Assembly: GCA_009996555.1 (NCBI GenBank)
Contig: JAACZX010000025.1
Location: forward strand, 1 to 12,385
DNA: 12,385 nt
Direction of reading: 5' to 3'
DNA from: Chitinophagaceae bacterium
GTDB taxonomy: Bacteria > Bacteroidota > Bacteroidia > Chitinophagales > Chitinophagaceae
Shown here: piece after piece, positions 5,755 to 12,385 of the stretch
Layout: every line of letters starts with the position of its first letter
Position numbering within the stretch: position 1 is the first letter of the stretch
Made by a program: the position numbers and the translations under genes
The notes under the pieces: model-generated
Told to the model about the DNA's origin: nothing
Databases searched by the model: none
What the model saw: the letters and a program-made list of their open reading frames with translations, nothing else

Positions 5755-6756
5755 ATGCAAAAATTGTTTACCCTTTTCTGTCTTTTACTTGTGTTCGCTG
5801 CTTCAGCACAAACACTCTCCCCTGCTGAACAGAAGCAGTTTAAGTTGCGTGAAGATTCACTGAAACAGTTTGGTTATGAAATTGTACGTGGCAAAGATGC
5901 GGCTGTTCGTTTCCGCAGCGACAGCAACTTTACCCGTATTTTGGTACGTGCCATCATCCAGGATAAATCATTTCTCTTTCCGTTCGATTCGTTAAGAACT
6001 ATTTCAAAAATATACAGCCCCGATAGTTCCTTCCGCATCTTTACCTGGCAGGTAGTGCGTGATGATGATTATTGCAGGCAAAAAGGATTCATCCAGTTCC
6101 GCAGCCCACGTGGCAAAGAAAAATTTATTCCGTTGCGTGATGCCAATCAGTTTATCAGCAATCCAACTGATACGATAGCAGATAATATGTGGTGGATCGG
6201 CGCAGTGTATTACCGCATTCTTGAAAAAGAACACAATGGCCGTAAATATTACACACTGTTTGGTTACGATGAAAATGATTCACGCACTACAAAGAAATGG
6301 CTGGATGTAATGTGGTTTGATGATAACGGCGTGCCTATGTTTGGAAAGCCTTCCGCATTTTCGTTTGATAATGATTCAATACCAAAGCCTGCCATCAACC
6401 GCTTTTTGATGGAGTATAAAAAAGATGCCCGTGCAAGAGTGCAGTACGATGAAGAAATGGACATGATCATTTTTGATCATCTTATTTCAGAAACCAATGA
6501 GCCGGGCAAGCGATATACTTTAATACCCGATGGCGATTACGAAGGGTTTAAATGGACCAATGGTCAATGGGTGCATATTGATAAAGTGTTCGACTTTAAA
6601 CTGAAAGATGGAGAAGCACCTATACCGGAAGCAATTGATTTTACAAACCGGTTGAAATATGGAGAAATTACCGAAGAGCCAGCTCCGGTTAAACAGCCTG
6701 CACCAAAGAAACCGGCAGCCAAACCTCCGGTGAAAAAGAAAACCGGCGGCAATTAA
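5755..6756 (+). CDS. Exported protein of unknown function
   Basis: I do not recognise a named domain. The 333-residue protein begins with a clear signal peptide: a short charged start, a hydrophobic core LFTLFCLLLVFA (4-15) and a likely type I cleavage after ASA (residue 18). The mature part is rich in aromatic and charged residues with many short strands, for example RIFTWQVVRDDDY and KWLDVMWFDDNGVPMFG, which suggests a beta-rich soluble domain in the periplasm or at the surface. The last 28 or so residues are a Pro/Lys/Ala tail, probably disordered. I chose ATG 5755 over the preceding in-frame TTG 5752. Its stop overlaps that of the converging minus-strand gene. Proteins like this are, as I recall, widespread in Chitinophagaceae as hypotheticals. 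Confidence 0.8.
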   Translation: MQKLFTLFCLLLVFAASAQTLSPAEQKQFKLREDSLKQFGYEIVRGKDAAVRFRSDSNFTRILVRAIIQDKSFLFPFDSLRTISKIYSPDSSFRIFTWQVVRDDDYCRQKGFIQFRSPRGKEKFIPLRDANQFISNPTDTIADNMWWIGAVYYRILEKEHNGRKYYTLFGYDENDSRTTKKWLDVMWFDDNGVPMFGKPSAFSFDNDSIPKPAINRFLMEYKKDARARVQYDEEMDMIIFDHLISETNEPGKRYTLIPDGDYEGFKWTNGQWVHIDKVFDFKLKDGEAPIPEAIDFTNRLKYGEITEEPAPVKQPAPKKPAAKPPVKKKTGGN

Positions 6757-7256
6757 TTTTTCCCTTTCTTCTTTTTTGATGTTGATGTTTTAGGCCGGTT
6801 GTTGAGCTGTTGCAACAAAGAATCATGAACAGGTATATTCATTTGCAGATCCTGTTTCTTTATCCAGATAGTGATGCTCCTGCGTACAGATGGATTTTGT
6901 TTCAACTCCACATTCACTACAACAGAATCGTCGGCAAATTCCCAGTCGATCCAGATGCTGTTGCCCTGCAGTTTACCATTACTCACGTTAAAGCTCAGTT
7001 GTTCATGTGTAAGTGGAGTGTATTTCCCATTGCTGAGTTTTGCGTCCACATTAATATAATTCCACGATCCTTTTTTCAAACTGTCGGTGTACAGGTTAAA
7101 AAAAAGACTGTCGATCTTCTGTGCTTTTGCAATAAAAGAAGCTGCACTAAAAAACAATAAGAAGTAAACCCGCTTCAAAGTTGTTGATTTATCCTGCAAA
7201 GATTGCGATTCTTTTGCAGAGGTTGGCACAGCGATAAATTTTAACAATGTCGGCAT
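6753..7256 (-). CDS. Small exported protein of unknown function
   Basis: The reading frame encodes up to 167 residues with no named domain that I recognise. A signal peptide is plain at KRVYFLLFFSAASFIAKA (28-45), with cleavage likely before QKIDS. From the ATG at 7256 it is preceded by 27 mostly polar residues, unusually long. A TTG at 7176-7178 would give an ordinary signal peptide starting directly at KRVYFLL, and AATCTTTG just upstream is one mismatch from a -7 box, so the real start may be TTG 7178. The mature part (SWNYINVDAKLSNGKYTPL, then alternating strands and SVRRSITIWIKK) looks like one beta-sandwich domain, with a Lys-rich tail. The TAA stop (6755-6753) overlaps the stop of the plus-strand neighbour through the palindrome TTAA. 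Confidence 0.75.
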   Translation of the reverse strand: MPTLLKFIAVPTSAKESQSLQDKSTTLKRVYFLLFFSAASFIAKAQKIDSLFFNLYTDSLKKGSWNYINVDAKLSNGKYTPLTHEQLSFNVSNGKLQGNSIWIDWEFADDSVVVNVELKQNPSVRRSITIWIKKQDLQMNIPVHDSLLQQLNNRPKTSTSKKKKGKN

Positions 7257-7290
7257 CCTGTAGTAATTTCAAGGATATAAACAAGATCGT

Positions 7291-7920
7291 ATGAAATTGA
7301 TTGTATTTGGTGCAACCGGCCAGGTGGGTTTACAGGTTGTAAAGCAGGCTTTATGGCGTGGTTATCATGTAAAAGCATTTGGCAGAAATGTATATGAAAT
7401 GAAGATAGAAGACGATCATCTGGAAACAATAAAAGGTGCTTTGTTTGATGAAGGCGAAGTGTTGGCTGCACTGGAAGGTTGCGATGTGGTGATAAGTGTT
7501 ATTGGCGGTGCTTTTGACGGTGCAGACAAGGCCCGGTCGCTTGGTATGAAAACAATTGTATCGCAAATGCCCAAGGCAGGTATCAGTCGCATTGTTGCAT
7601 TGGGCAATATGAGCATTTTGAATTTTGATGAACATTCTTTGATCCTTGACCAGAAAGATTACCCGGAAGAATATTTACCTGTGGGCAATGAACACCGCAA
7701 AGCATTTGAGCATTTGAAAAATTCTGATCTTAACTGGACATTTCTTTGCAGCCCCGATATTATCAATGAAGGCCCCACCGGCAATTATATAACAGCGGTT
7801 GATTATCCGCCAAAGCCCAATAAAAATCATGTAAATGCTGGTGATCTTGCACAATTTATGCTCAACGAAGCAGAGCGGAATGAATTTGTAAAATGCAGAG
7901 TTGGTATTTCAGCATTGTGA
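7291..7920 (+). CDS. NAD(P)-binding Rossmann-fold protein (atypical SDR, NmrA-like)
   Basis: The 209-residue protein starts MKLIVFGATGQVG, with the dinucleotide-binding GATGQVG (7-13) of atypical short-chain dehydrogenases. LEGCDVVISVIGG (61-73) is the expected fourth strand, and SRIVALGNMSIL (99-110) occupies the position where classical SDRs have a catalytic Ser. GNEHRKAFEHLKNSDLNWTFL (132-152) resembles the H/YxxxK region and the 'kSgldwTil' strand of NmrA-like proteins, but no YxxxK is present. It may be a reductase, an epimerase-like protein or a redox sensor; the substrate cannot be told. ATG 7291 gives the usual short N-terminus directly on the first strand. It is divergent from the small exported protein (34 bp between starts) and ends one base before the inverted-repeat element. 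Confidence 0.85.
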   Translation: MKLIVFGATGQVGLQVVKQALWRGYHVKAFGRNVYEMKIEDDHLETIKGALFDEGEVLAALEGCDVVISVIGGAFDGADKARSLGMKTIVSQMPKAGISRIVALGNMSILNFDEHSLILDQKDYPEEYLPVGNEHRKAFEHLKNSDLNWTFLCSPDIINEGPTGNYITAVDYPPKPNKNHVNAGDLAQFMLNEAERNEFVKCRVGISAL

Positions 7921-7921
7921 G

Positions 7922-8049
7922 TTTTGCCACGAAAACAGAAGGAAGCGCAAAGAAAGATCACGAACTAAATGCTCAATAAAATACTGTCACATCTGCTATC
8001 ATAACACTGCATCATTCATCTTTTGTGCTTTAGTGTCGTTGTGGCAAAA
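7922..8049. repeat. Degenerate inverted-repeat element filling the gap between convergent genes
   Basis: The ends ttttgccac (7922-7930) and gtggcaaaa (8041-8049) are perfect inverted repeats. The similarity continues inward imperfectly: gaaaacagaaggaagcgcaaag against ctttagtgtcgtt read in reverse complement. The 'gccacgaa...gcacaaag' words resemble intergenic repeats I recall as common in Bacteroidota, sometimes flanking GxxExxY genes. There is no reading frame worth calling. The element begins one base after the stop of the 7291 gene and ends two bases before the stop of the methyltransferase gene, so its folding could serve as a bidirectional terminator. Confidence 0.6.
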
Positions 8050-8051
8050 GC

Positions 8052-8789
8052 TTATTGTCTTTTCAATTCCCATAAAAAAATGCTGGTGGCTATTGCTGCG
8101 TTTAGCGATTCAGCTTCGCCAAAACGTGGAATCATCAGTTTGGTGCTGAGTGTTGCAAGCACATCGGGCCTGATGCCGTTCGATTCATTGCCAATAACAA
8201 GGATACCGGCTTCCGGAAATTGATATGAGCCCAGTGTTTCGCCTCCTAAAACTGCCCCGGCAACAGTCACTTGTTGTTGGCTCAAAAACAATGGCAGATC
8301 TTTTTCATACACATTTACACGCATAATGCTACCCATGGTTGACTGCACCACTTTGGGGTTGTAAATATCAGCACAATCAGGTGAGCAAATGACCTGTTGA
8401 ATGCCAAACCAATCGGCCAGCCGTATGATGGTGCCCATATTGCCGGGATCACGAATGCCATCCAGTGCCAGTGTCCAGCTGTTTGCTGGTTGTTGAAATT
8501 CTTCCGGGGTAAAATAACGCAGTACTGCCAATGCCTGGTTAGGCGTTTGCAGCTGGGAAATACGGGCCAGCTCATCTTCTGTTACCTTCTGATGCTGTTC
8601 TATTGCTGATGCTGCAGGATGTTGTTGAAAAAAAGTATCAGTGGCGTATAAGCGAACGACCTGTGATGGATAATGCATGATCAGCTCAGCCACCATTTTA
8701 CTTCCTTCCAGTAAAAAAAGGCCTTCTTCATCCCTTCTTTTTTTATGGCCTAAACTTTGGATATATTTGATTTCATTTTTACTGAGCAT
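8052..8789 (-). CDS. TrmH/SpoU-family RNA 2'-O-methyltransferase
   Basis: The 245-residue protein uses S-adenosylmethionine to methylate a ribose 2'-OH in rRNA or tRNA. An N-terminal SpoU substrate-binding domain (KYIQSLGHKKRRDEEGLFLLEG, about 8-95) precedes the alpha/beta-knot domain. All three SpoU motifs are intact: LDGIRDPGNMGTIIRLADWFG (109-129; Asn117, Arg123), ILVIGNESNGI (196-206; Glu202) and MIPRFGEAESLNAAIATSI (219-237; Ser228, Asn230). Which nucleotide it modifies is not readable, so I give no symbol. Length is typical for Bacteroidota members annotated simply as RNA methyltransferase. The start ATG at 8789 is 13 bp from the divergent Omp85 gene, so the two promoters must overlap the genes themselves. 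Confidence 0.93.
   Translation of the reverse strand: MLSKNEIKYIQSLGHKKRRDEEGLFLLEGSKMVAELIMHYPSQVVRLYATDTFFQQHPAASAIEQHQKVTEDELARISQLQTPNQALAVLRYFTPEEFQQPANSWTLALDGIRDPGNMGTIIRLADWFGIQQVICSPDCADIYNPKVVQSTMGSIMRVNVYEKDLPLFLSQQQVTVAGAVLGGETLGSYQFPEAGILVIGNESNGIRPDVLATLSTKLMIPRFGEAESLNAAIATSIFLWELKRQ
8762..8769 (+). promoter_or_regulatory. TAnnTTTG -7 box for the Omp85 gene
   Basis: TATATTTG matches the consensus exactly and lies 33 nt before ATG 8803, inside the first codons of the divergent methyltransferase gene. The expected -33 position falls in a run of T (8738-8744), matching TTG at two of three bases. Transcription would start near 8775. Confidence 0.42.
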
Positions 8790-8802
8790 CGATAATCATT
8801 TT

Positions 8803-11307
8803 ATGAGTTTCACCAGGGCCGCCACTACCATACTTACCGGTTTTTTAGTATTGCAATTGCTATCCTCTTGTGGCATCCTTAAGTTAACCACTCCTACAAG
8901 GCGACAGTACACCAAAGTAAAGAAATATCCAAAAGATAAACCCTTTGTTTATACCAATGAAATAAAGGTGGTGAATAATAAACTCAGCAAAGATTCTCTC
9001 ACCTTGCTGGAAGATGGCCTTGAAACGCAGCTTGATGACAGTATGCGGCTCACTGTAAAACAAAGCTGGATCGTATTAAAACGATTGGAACAACCTGCTG
9101 CTTTCGATACAACCTATGCCAACCAGAGTGCCCGTAACATGGAGATCTATCTGCAGACAATGGGTTATTTCAACGGGAAGGTTTCAGTTGATACCGTTCT
9201 TGATTCCATCTTCCGAAACAACCCCGACCGTTTGCAAAAACGTGTAGCCACAAAGTTTACAGTAAACACCGGGCCTGTTTTCCGTATTGATTCTATTGCA
9301 CTTATTCCAAACGATTCAAACCGTTTTCAGATAAATCCTATCCGTGAACTCACCATCCAGCATAATTCACAGAGCTATCTCCGTAAAGGAATGCCTTTTA
9401 GCGAAGAACTGATATCATTGGAAATGAACCGGCTCATTGAGTTGTACAGAAATAATGGTTATTATAACATGACCCGTGATGCGATCTATGCAGATGTTGA
9501 TACTGTTTTTCTTGCACTGCTTGATCCTACATTGGGCTTTGATCCTATCCGCCAGTTTGAAGTGTTCCAGGAAGCACAGGAAAGAAGAAAGAATCCGCTG
9601 ATCAATGTGTACATCCGCACCAAACCCAATTTGAAAGATTCCATTTTCCGGCAGTATTACAACCGCAATATTGTGGTGTATCCTGAATTTAAAGGAGGTG
9701 AAATTGTAGATTCCGTCAGATATATTGATAGTGCACGTAACAACATTACTGTACGTTTCCAGGAAGGAAAATTCAAACCGGCATTTATCCGCCGTAATCT
9801 TCGTTTGCGTACTGATAGTTTGTTCAGCTCTTTAAAAGTAAACCAAACAGCAGATGAGTTGAATAAGCTGAATGTGTGGCAGGTGATCAGGATACAACCA
9901 AAAATTGCTGTTGATGATTCTTCATCGATTGATTATGATCTTTTCCTGATACCCTACAAGCGGTTTACCTTCAGTACAAACGTGGAGAGTGTGTTTAACC
10001 AGGTGCAATCGGCATTGGCAACGGCAGGTAACCTTGTTGGCTTTGGTGTAAACTTTGGTTTGCAGGACAGAAATATTGCAAAGCAAGGCATTCAGATGAA
10101 TAACAGTGTGCGGGCAGGTATTGAGCTGGGACTTCCTCCTATCAATTCAGGTTTGCAGGCCACAGAGTTAACGTTCAGCAATTCGCTTACTTCGCCACGT
10201 ATTCCATCATGGTTGTTTACACGTAAAAGCAGACGATGGCTGAACCGTAAAACATTCCTTACTTCTTCCGTTTCATTTATTGACAGGAACATCAATCAAA
10301 ATGGTTTGTTTGCATTAACCACCGTCAGCTCAACATTTGGCTGGCAGTTTCAAACACCACGTAATGCTATCTGGCGTTTAAGCCCGGTAAATATTGAGTA
10401 TGTAAAGTTGTACGACATCTCTCAATCTTTTCAGGAACAGTTGAACAGTAATGTGTTTCTCCGTAACTCTTTTAACCAGGGTTTTGTATTGGGAAATATC
10501 AACGCCAACTTTACAAAACGGTTTCAAAACAAAAAGAAACTGAATCATGCTTCTGCGTTTCGTATAAACTTCGAAGAATCGGGAGCTTTGTTTGGTCGCC
10601 TGAAAAAAGTGATCCCGTTATTTGACAAGGAATTGTTTGAATATGTAAAAACTGATGCAGAATACAAATACCAGATATACCGGCCCGGCACAGCACAGGA
10701 ACGCTGGATATTTCGTGGAGCAATCGGTGCAGGTTATTTGTATGACAATGATACATCCAGCATGCCATTCTTCAAACAGTTTGCAGGTGGAGGACCAAAC
10801 AGTATGCGTGCATGGCCATTGCGCAGCATTGGACCTGGTGCAAGTGTGGCCGATATCCGCACAGGACGTAACCAGTTTTTCAGTCGCTCCGGCGATATGA
10901 TGCTTGAGGCAAATGTGGAATACCGTTATGATATTTTAAGCATCTGGCCCAATACATTGATCCTGCGTGGTGCATTGTTTACCGATATTGGTAATGTGTG
11001 GAATTTCCGTAACAAGAGCAATATTGGTAACGATACTGTGGTGTTTAAGTTGAAGAATCTTTACCGTGATATGAGTGTGAGTGTGGGCACAGGTTTCCGT
11101 CTTGATTTTGTTGGCCTCTTCCTGATACGTGTTGATATTGGTTACCGGTTAAAGAATCCTGCTTATCCTTATGTGGATGTAAATGACGGGTGGCGTGTGC
11201 CGAAGGTGAGTATGAGTAACCTCTTTGGCCGCTCCGATGCAAACCGTAACTGGCGTTACGAAAACATTAATATCTCTTTGGGCATTGGTTATCCTTTCCA
11301 ATGGTAA
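8803..11307 (+). CDS. BamA/TamA-family (Omp85) outer-membrane protein with lipoprotein signal
   Basis: The 834-residue protein begins with a lipoprotein signal, TILTGFLVLQLLSSC, with lipobox LSSC ending at Cys23. POTRA-like repeats fill roughly 40-375; the clearest pieces are FTVNTGPVFRIDSIAL (about 151-166) and GMPFSEELISLEMNRLIEL with GYY (about 196-219). A 16-strand barrel is expected from about 380 to the end. The conserved Omp85 loop reads AGGGPNSMRAWPLRSIGPGA (about 661-680), with RAW where BamA has RGY or RGF, and the chain ends in YPFQW, an aromatic terminus usual for barrel insertion. Such proteins insert or translocate outer-membrane proteins; the lipidated form is common in Bacteroidota. 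Reading could extend upstream to 8677, but that part is antisense to the methyltransferase gene, and ATG 8803 places the lipobox correctly. It may be a TamA-like paralogue rather than the essential BamA. Confidence 0.9.
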   Translation: MSFTRAATTILTGFLVLQLLSSCGILKLTTPTRRQYTKVKKYPKDKPFVYTNEIKVVNNKLSKDSLTLLEDGLETQLDDSMRLTVKQSWIVLKRLEQPAAFDTTYANQSARNMEIYLQTMGYFNGKVSVDTVLDSIFRNNPDRLQKRVATKFTVNTGPVFRIDSIALIPNDSNRFQINPIRELTIQHNSQSYLRKGMPFSEELISLEMNRLIELYRNNGYYNMTRDAIYADVDTVFLALLDPTLGFDPIRQFEVFQEAQERRKNPLINVYIRTKPNLKDSIFRQYYNRNIVVYPEFKGGEIVDSVRYIDSARNNITVRFQEGKFKPAFIRRNLRLRTDSLFSSLKVNQTADELNKLNVWQVIRIQPKIAVDDSSSIDYDLFLIPYKRFTFSTNVESVFNQVQSALATAGNLVGFGVNFGLQDRNIAKQGIQMNNSVRAGIELGLPPINSGLQATELTFSNSLTSPRIPSWLFTRKSRRWLNRKTFLTSSVSFIDRNINQNGLFALTTVSSTFGWQFQTPRNAIWRLSPVNIEYVKLYDISQSFQEQLNSNVFLRNSFNQGFVLGNINANFTKRFQNKKKLNHASAFRINFEESGALFGRLKKVIPLFDKELFEYVKTDAEYKYQIYRPGTAQERWIFRGAIGAGYLYDNDTSSMPFFKQFAGGGPNSMRAWPLRSIGPGASVADIRTGRNQFFSRSGDMMLEANVEYRYDILSIWPNTLILRGALFTDIGNVWNFRNKSNIGNDTVVFKLKNLYRDMSVSVGTGFRLDFVGLFLIRVDIGYRLKNPAYPYVDVNDGWRVPKVSMSNLFGRSDANRNWRYENINISLGIGYPFQW

Positions 11308-11312
11308 TGATC

Positions 11313-12020
11313 TTATTCTGCTGCAGGGAAACCAGCTTTCACTTCTTTGATCCATTCCAATGTTTCAGGTAATGTTTTTGCCTGTTCTGTTGTAAACTCG
11401 CCAATGCGTGTTCGGCGCAAACTGCTGAGGTGAGCACCGCAACCCAATGCTTTTCCATAATCATGTCCAAGGCTGCGGATATATGTGCCGGTTGAGCATA
11501 CAACCCTGAAATGCAAAACAGGTAATTCAATTTTGGTGATTTCAAATGCGGCAATATGCAAAGGTCTTGGTTCAAGCACTACATCCACTCCTTTTCTTGC
11601 CATTAAATAAACGGGTTTACCATCACGTTTAATGGCTGAGTGTGTGGGCGGCACCTGCATAATATCGCCAATAAATTGTTTGGTTGTTTCATGAATGAGT
11701 TCAGGCGTTACAAAAGAAAAATCTTTGTGTTGCTCAGGTTCGCTTTCCAGATCATACGTTGGTGTAACAGCGCCAATGGTAAATGTGCCGGTGTATTCTT
11801 TTTCACGGGCCTGGTATTCATTAATGCGTTTGGTAAATTTTCCGGTGCAGAGGATCAGTAAACCAGTTGCCAGCGGATCAAGCGTACCTGCATGCCCCAC
11901 TTTTTTTATTTTGATGGTATTGCGCACTTTTGCCACCACATCATGCGATGTCCATTCCAATGGCTTATCAACCAGTATCACTTGTCCTTCAGTAAAAATT
12001 GTTTGTACTTCCTGTTTCAT
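11313..12020 (-). CDS. truB: tRNA pseudouridine(55) synthase TruB
   Basis: TruB isomerises U55 to pseudouridine in the T-loop of tRNA. The 235-residue protein has the catalytic motif [13 protein letters not shown] (43-55) with nucleophile Asp48, the same number as in E. coli, and Tyr76 in REKEYTG, also at the E. coli position. [21 protein letters not shown] (124-144) and [11 protein letters not shown] (177-187, Arg182) complete the active-site set. The protein is short because it has little or nothing of a C-terminal PUA-like domain beyond LRRTRIGEF, as is usual in this phylum. ATG 12020 gives the standard start ahead of [11 protein letters not shown]. It converges on the Omp85 gene with 5 bp between stops and no obvious terminator hairpin there. 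Confidence 0.95.
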   Translation of the reverse strand: MKQEVQTIFTEGQVILVDKPLEWTSHDVVAKVRNTIKIKKVGHAGTLDPLATGLLILCTGKFTKRINEYQAREKEYTGTFTIGAVTPTYDLESEPEQHKDFSFVTPELIHETTKQFIGDIMQVPPTHSAIKRDGKPVYLMARKGVDVVLEPRPLHIAAFEITKIELPVLHFRVVCSTGTYIRSLGHDYGKALGCGAHLSSLRRTRIGEFTTEQAKTLPETLEWIKEVKAGFPAAE

Positions 12021-12028
12021 GTAGTGGA

Positions 12029-12036
12029 CAAAGGTA
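12029..12036 (-). promoter_or_regulatory. TAnnTTTG -7 box for truB
   Basis: On the minus strand TACCTTTG (12036-12029) matches the consensus exactly and ends 8 nt before the truB ATG at 12020, so the transcript would have almost no leader. No TTG lies at the usual -33 distance; that stretch is a run of cat/atc words. Confidence 0.4.
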
Positions 12037-12173
12037 GGGATGATGGGTGATGAATGATGAGTAACCAGTTGCCAAGGTTTCTGGTTTTTGGTTTTCAGTT
12101 TATGGTTCTTTGCATCCAGAACCTGGTACCCTTTGGATCTTGGTTTTTCTTTCTTGTGCCTTGTTCTTTCTTT
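12037..12173. other. T/G-rich intergenic stretch between DUF58 and truB
   Basis: The 137 bases hold no reading frame I would defend. The plus strand is rich in ggttt and tttgg words. A short hairpin is possible, ggttct (12104-12109) pairing with agaacc (12118-12123) across an 8-nt loop, but no T tract follows on the strand that would need a terminator for the DUF58 gene. Confidence 0.5.
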
Positions 12174-12385
12174 TTATATCGCCTGTCTTGTCTTTATCTC
12201 AATGTATTTATTGATGGTATTAACCGTTACATTTTCCGGTGCAGACAGAATACTGAGGATGCCTGCATTCTGGAGTTCCTTTACAATGAGTTGTTTTTCG
12301 TGCATGTATTTACCGGCAATTGTTTTTACATACAGGTCTTCAATATCTTCCACCTCCTGCCCTGCAACCTGTTTCAGTTCTGTGT
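12174..12385 (-). CDS. C-terminus of a probable DUF58 domain protein (partial, cut by the window edge)
   Basis: The minus strand is open from the right edge to TAA at 12176-12174, giving the last 69 residues. They read TELKQVAGQEVEDIEDLYVK, then MHEKQLIVKELQNAGILSIL, then NVTVNTINKYIEIKTRQAI. The order 'ivkELqn.GI.sil..pen..vNtiNkYiEiK' agrees with what I recall of the C-terminal end of Bacteroidota DUF58 proteins, which usually sit beside MoxR ATPases and von Willebrand A (Bat) proteins. The catalytic or binding part of DUF58 is outside the window, so the assignment rests on the tail alone. It reads toward truB on the same strand with 153 bp between them, and truB appears to have its own promoter. 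Confidence 0.65.
   Translation of the reverse strand, partial: TELKQVAGQEVEDIEDLYVKTIAGKYMHEKQLIVKELQNAGILSILSAPENVTVNTINKYIEIKTRQAI

Noticed and set aside
8677..8802. In-frame upstream extension of the Omp85 gene by 42 codons
   Set aside because: It runs antisense through the start of the SpoU-family gene, and would bury the lipoprotein signal that begins cleanly at ATG 8803.
11695..12024. Plus-strand open frame of about 109 codons
   Set aside because: It is fully antisense to truB, whose motifs and catalytic Asp48 are intact, and the plus-strand product looks like no family.
1..12385. tRNA, rRNA, CRISPR array or riboswitch
   Set aside because: I looked for cloverleaf ends, regularly spaced repeats and conserved leader structures and saw none; small non-coding RNAs cannot be excluded by eye.

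Overview
The window looks like chromosomal DNA of a Bacteroidota bacterium, most likely of the Chitinophagaceae type. The grounds are the protein families (DUF4199, a lipoprotein-type Omp85 protein, a degenerate PyrC-like amidohydrolase, a DUF58 C-terminus, a GxxExxY protein), the lack of clear Shine-Dalgarno sequences, and repeated TAnnTTTG promoter -7 boxes just upstream of genes. There are 13 protein genes, one of them cut by the right edge. I see no rRNA, tRNA, CRISPR array or classical transposase.

Positions 1-2826 hold a rightward group: a PyrC-like protein that has lost nearly all dihydroorotase metal ligands, a four-helix DUF4199 membrane protein and a membrane-anchored GT2 glycosyltransferase. 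Overlapping divergent promoter candidates lie at the left edge. Positions 2823-3334 are a 512-bp cassette with perfect 19-bp inverted ends around a complete GxxExxY gene. It sits exactly between the GT2 stop codon and the start of the next gene. Positions 3316-5717 continue rightward with a GT4 glycosyltransferase, GmhA (sedoheptulose-7-phosphate isomerase) and a GmhB-like HAD phosphatase. With GT2 these suggest assembly of a surface saccharide, possibly containing heptose.

Positions 5755-7256 hold two exported proteins of unknown function, tail to tail with overlapping stop codons. A NAD(P)-binding Rossmann protein (7291-7920) converges on a SpoU/TrmH-family RNA methyltransferase (8052-8789, minus). 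The gap between them is filled by a degenerate inverted-repeat element. Divergent from the methyltransferase, with 13 bp between the starts, is a large Omp85/BamA-TamA-like outer-membrane lipoprotein (8803-11307). It converges on truB (11313-12020, minus). After a 153-bp T/G-rich gap the window ends in the C-terminus of a probable DUF58 protein (minus).

The points most worth a second look are the GxxExxY cassette that supplies the neighbours' stop and start codons, the pseudo-dihydroorotase beside DUF4199 and GT2, and a 7-bp tandem repeat inside the GT4 gene that could shift its frame.
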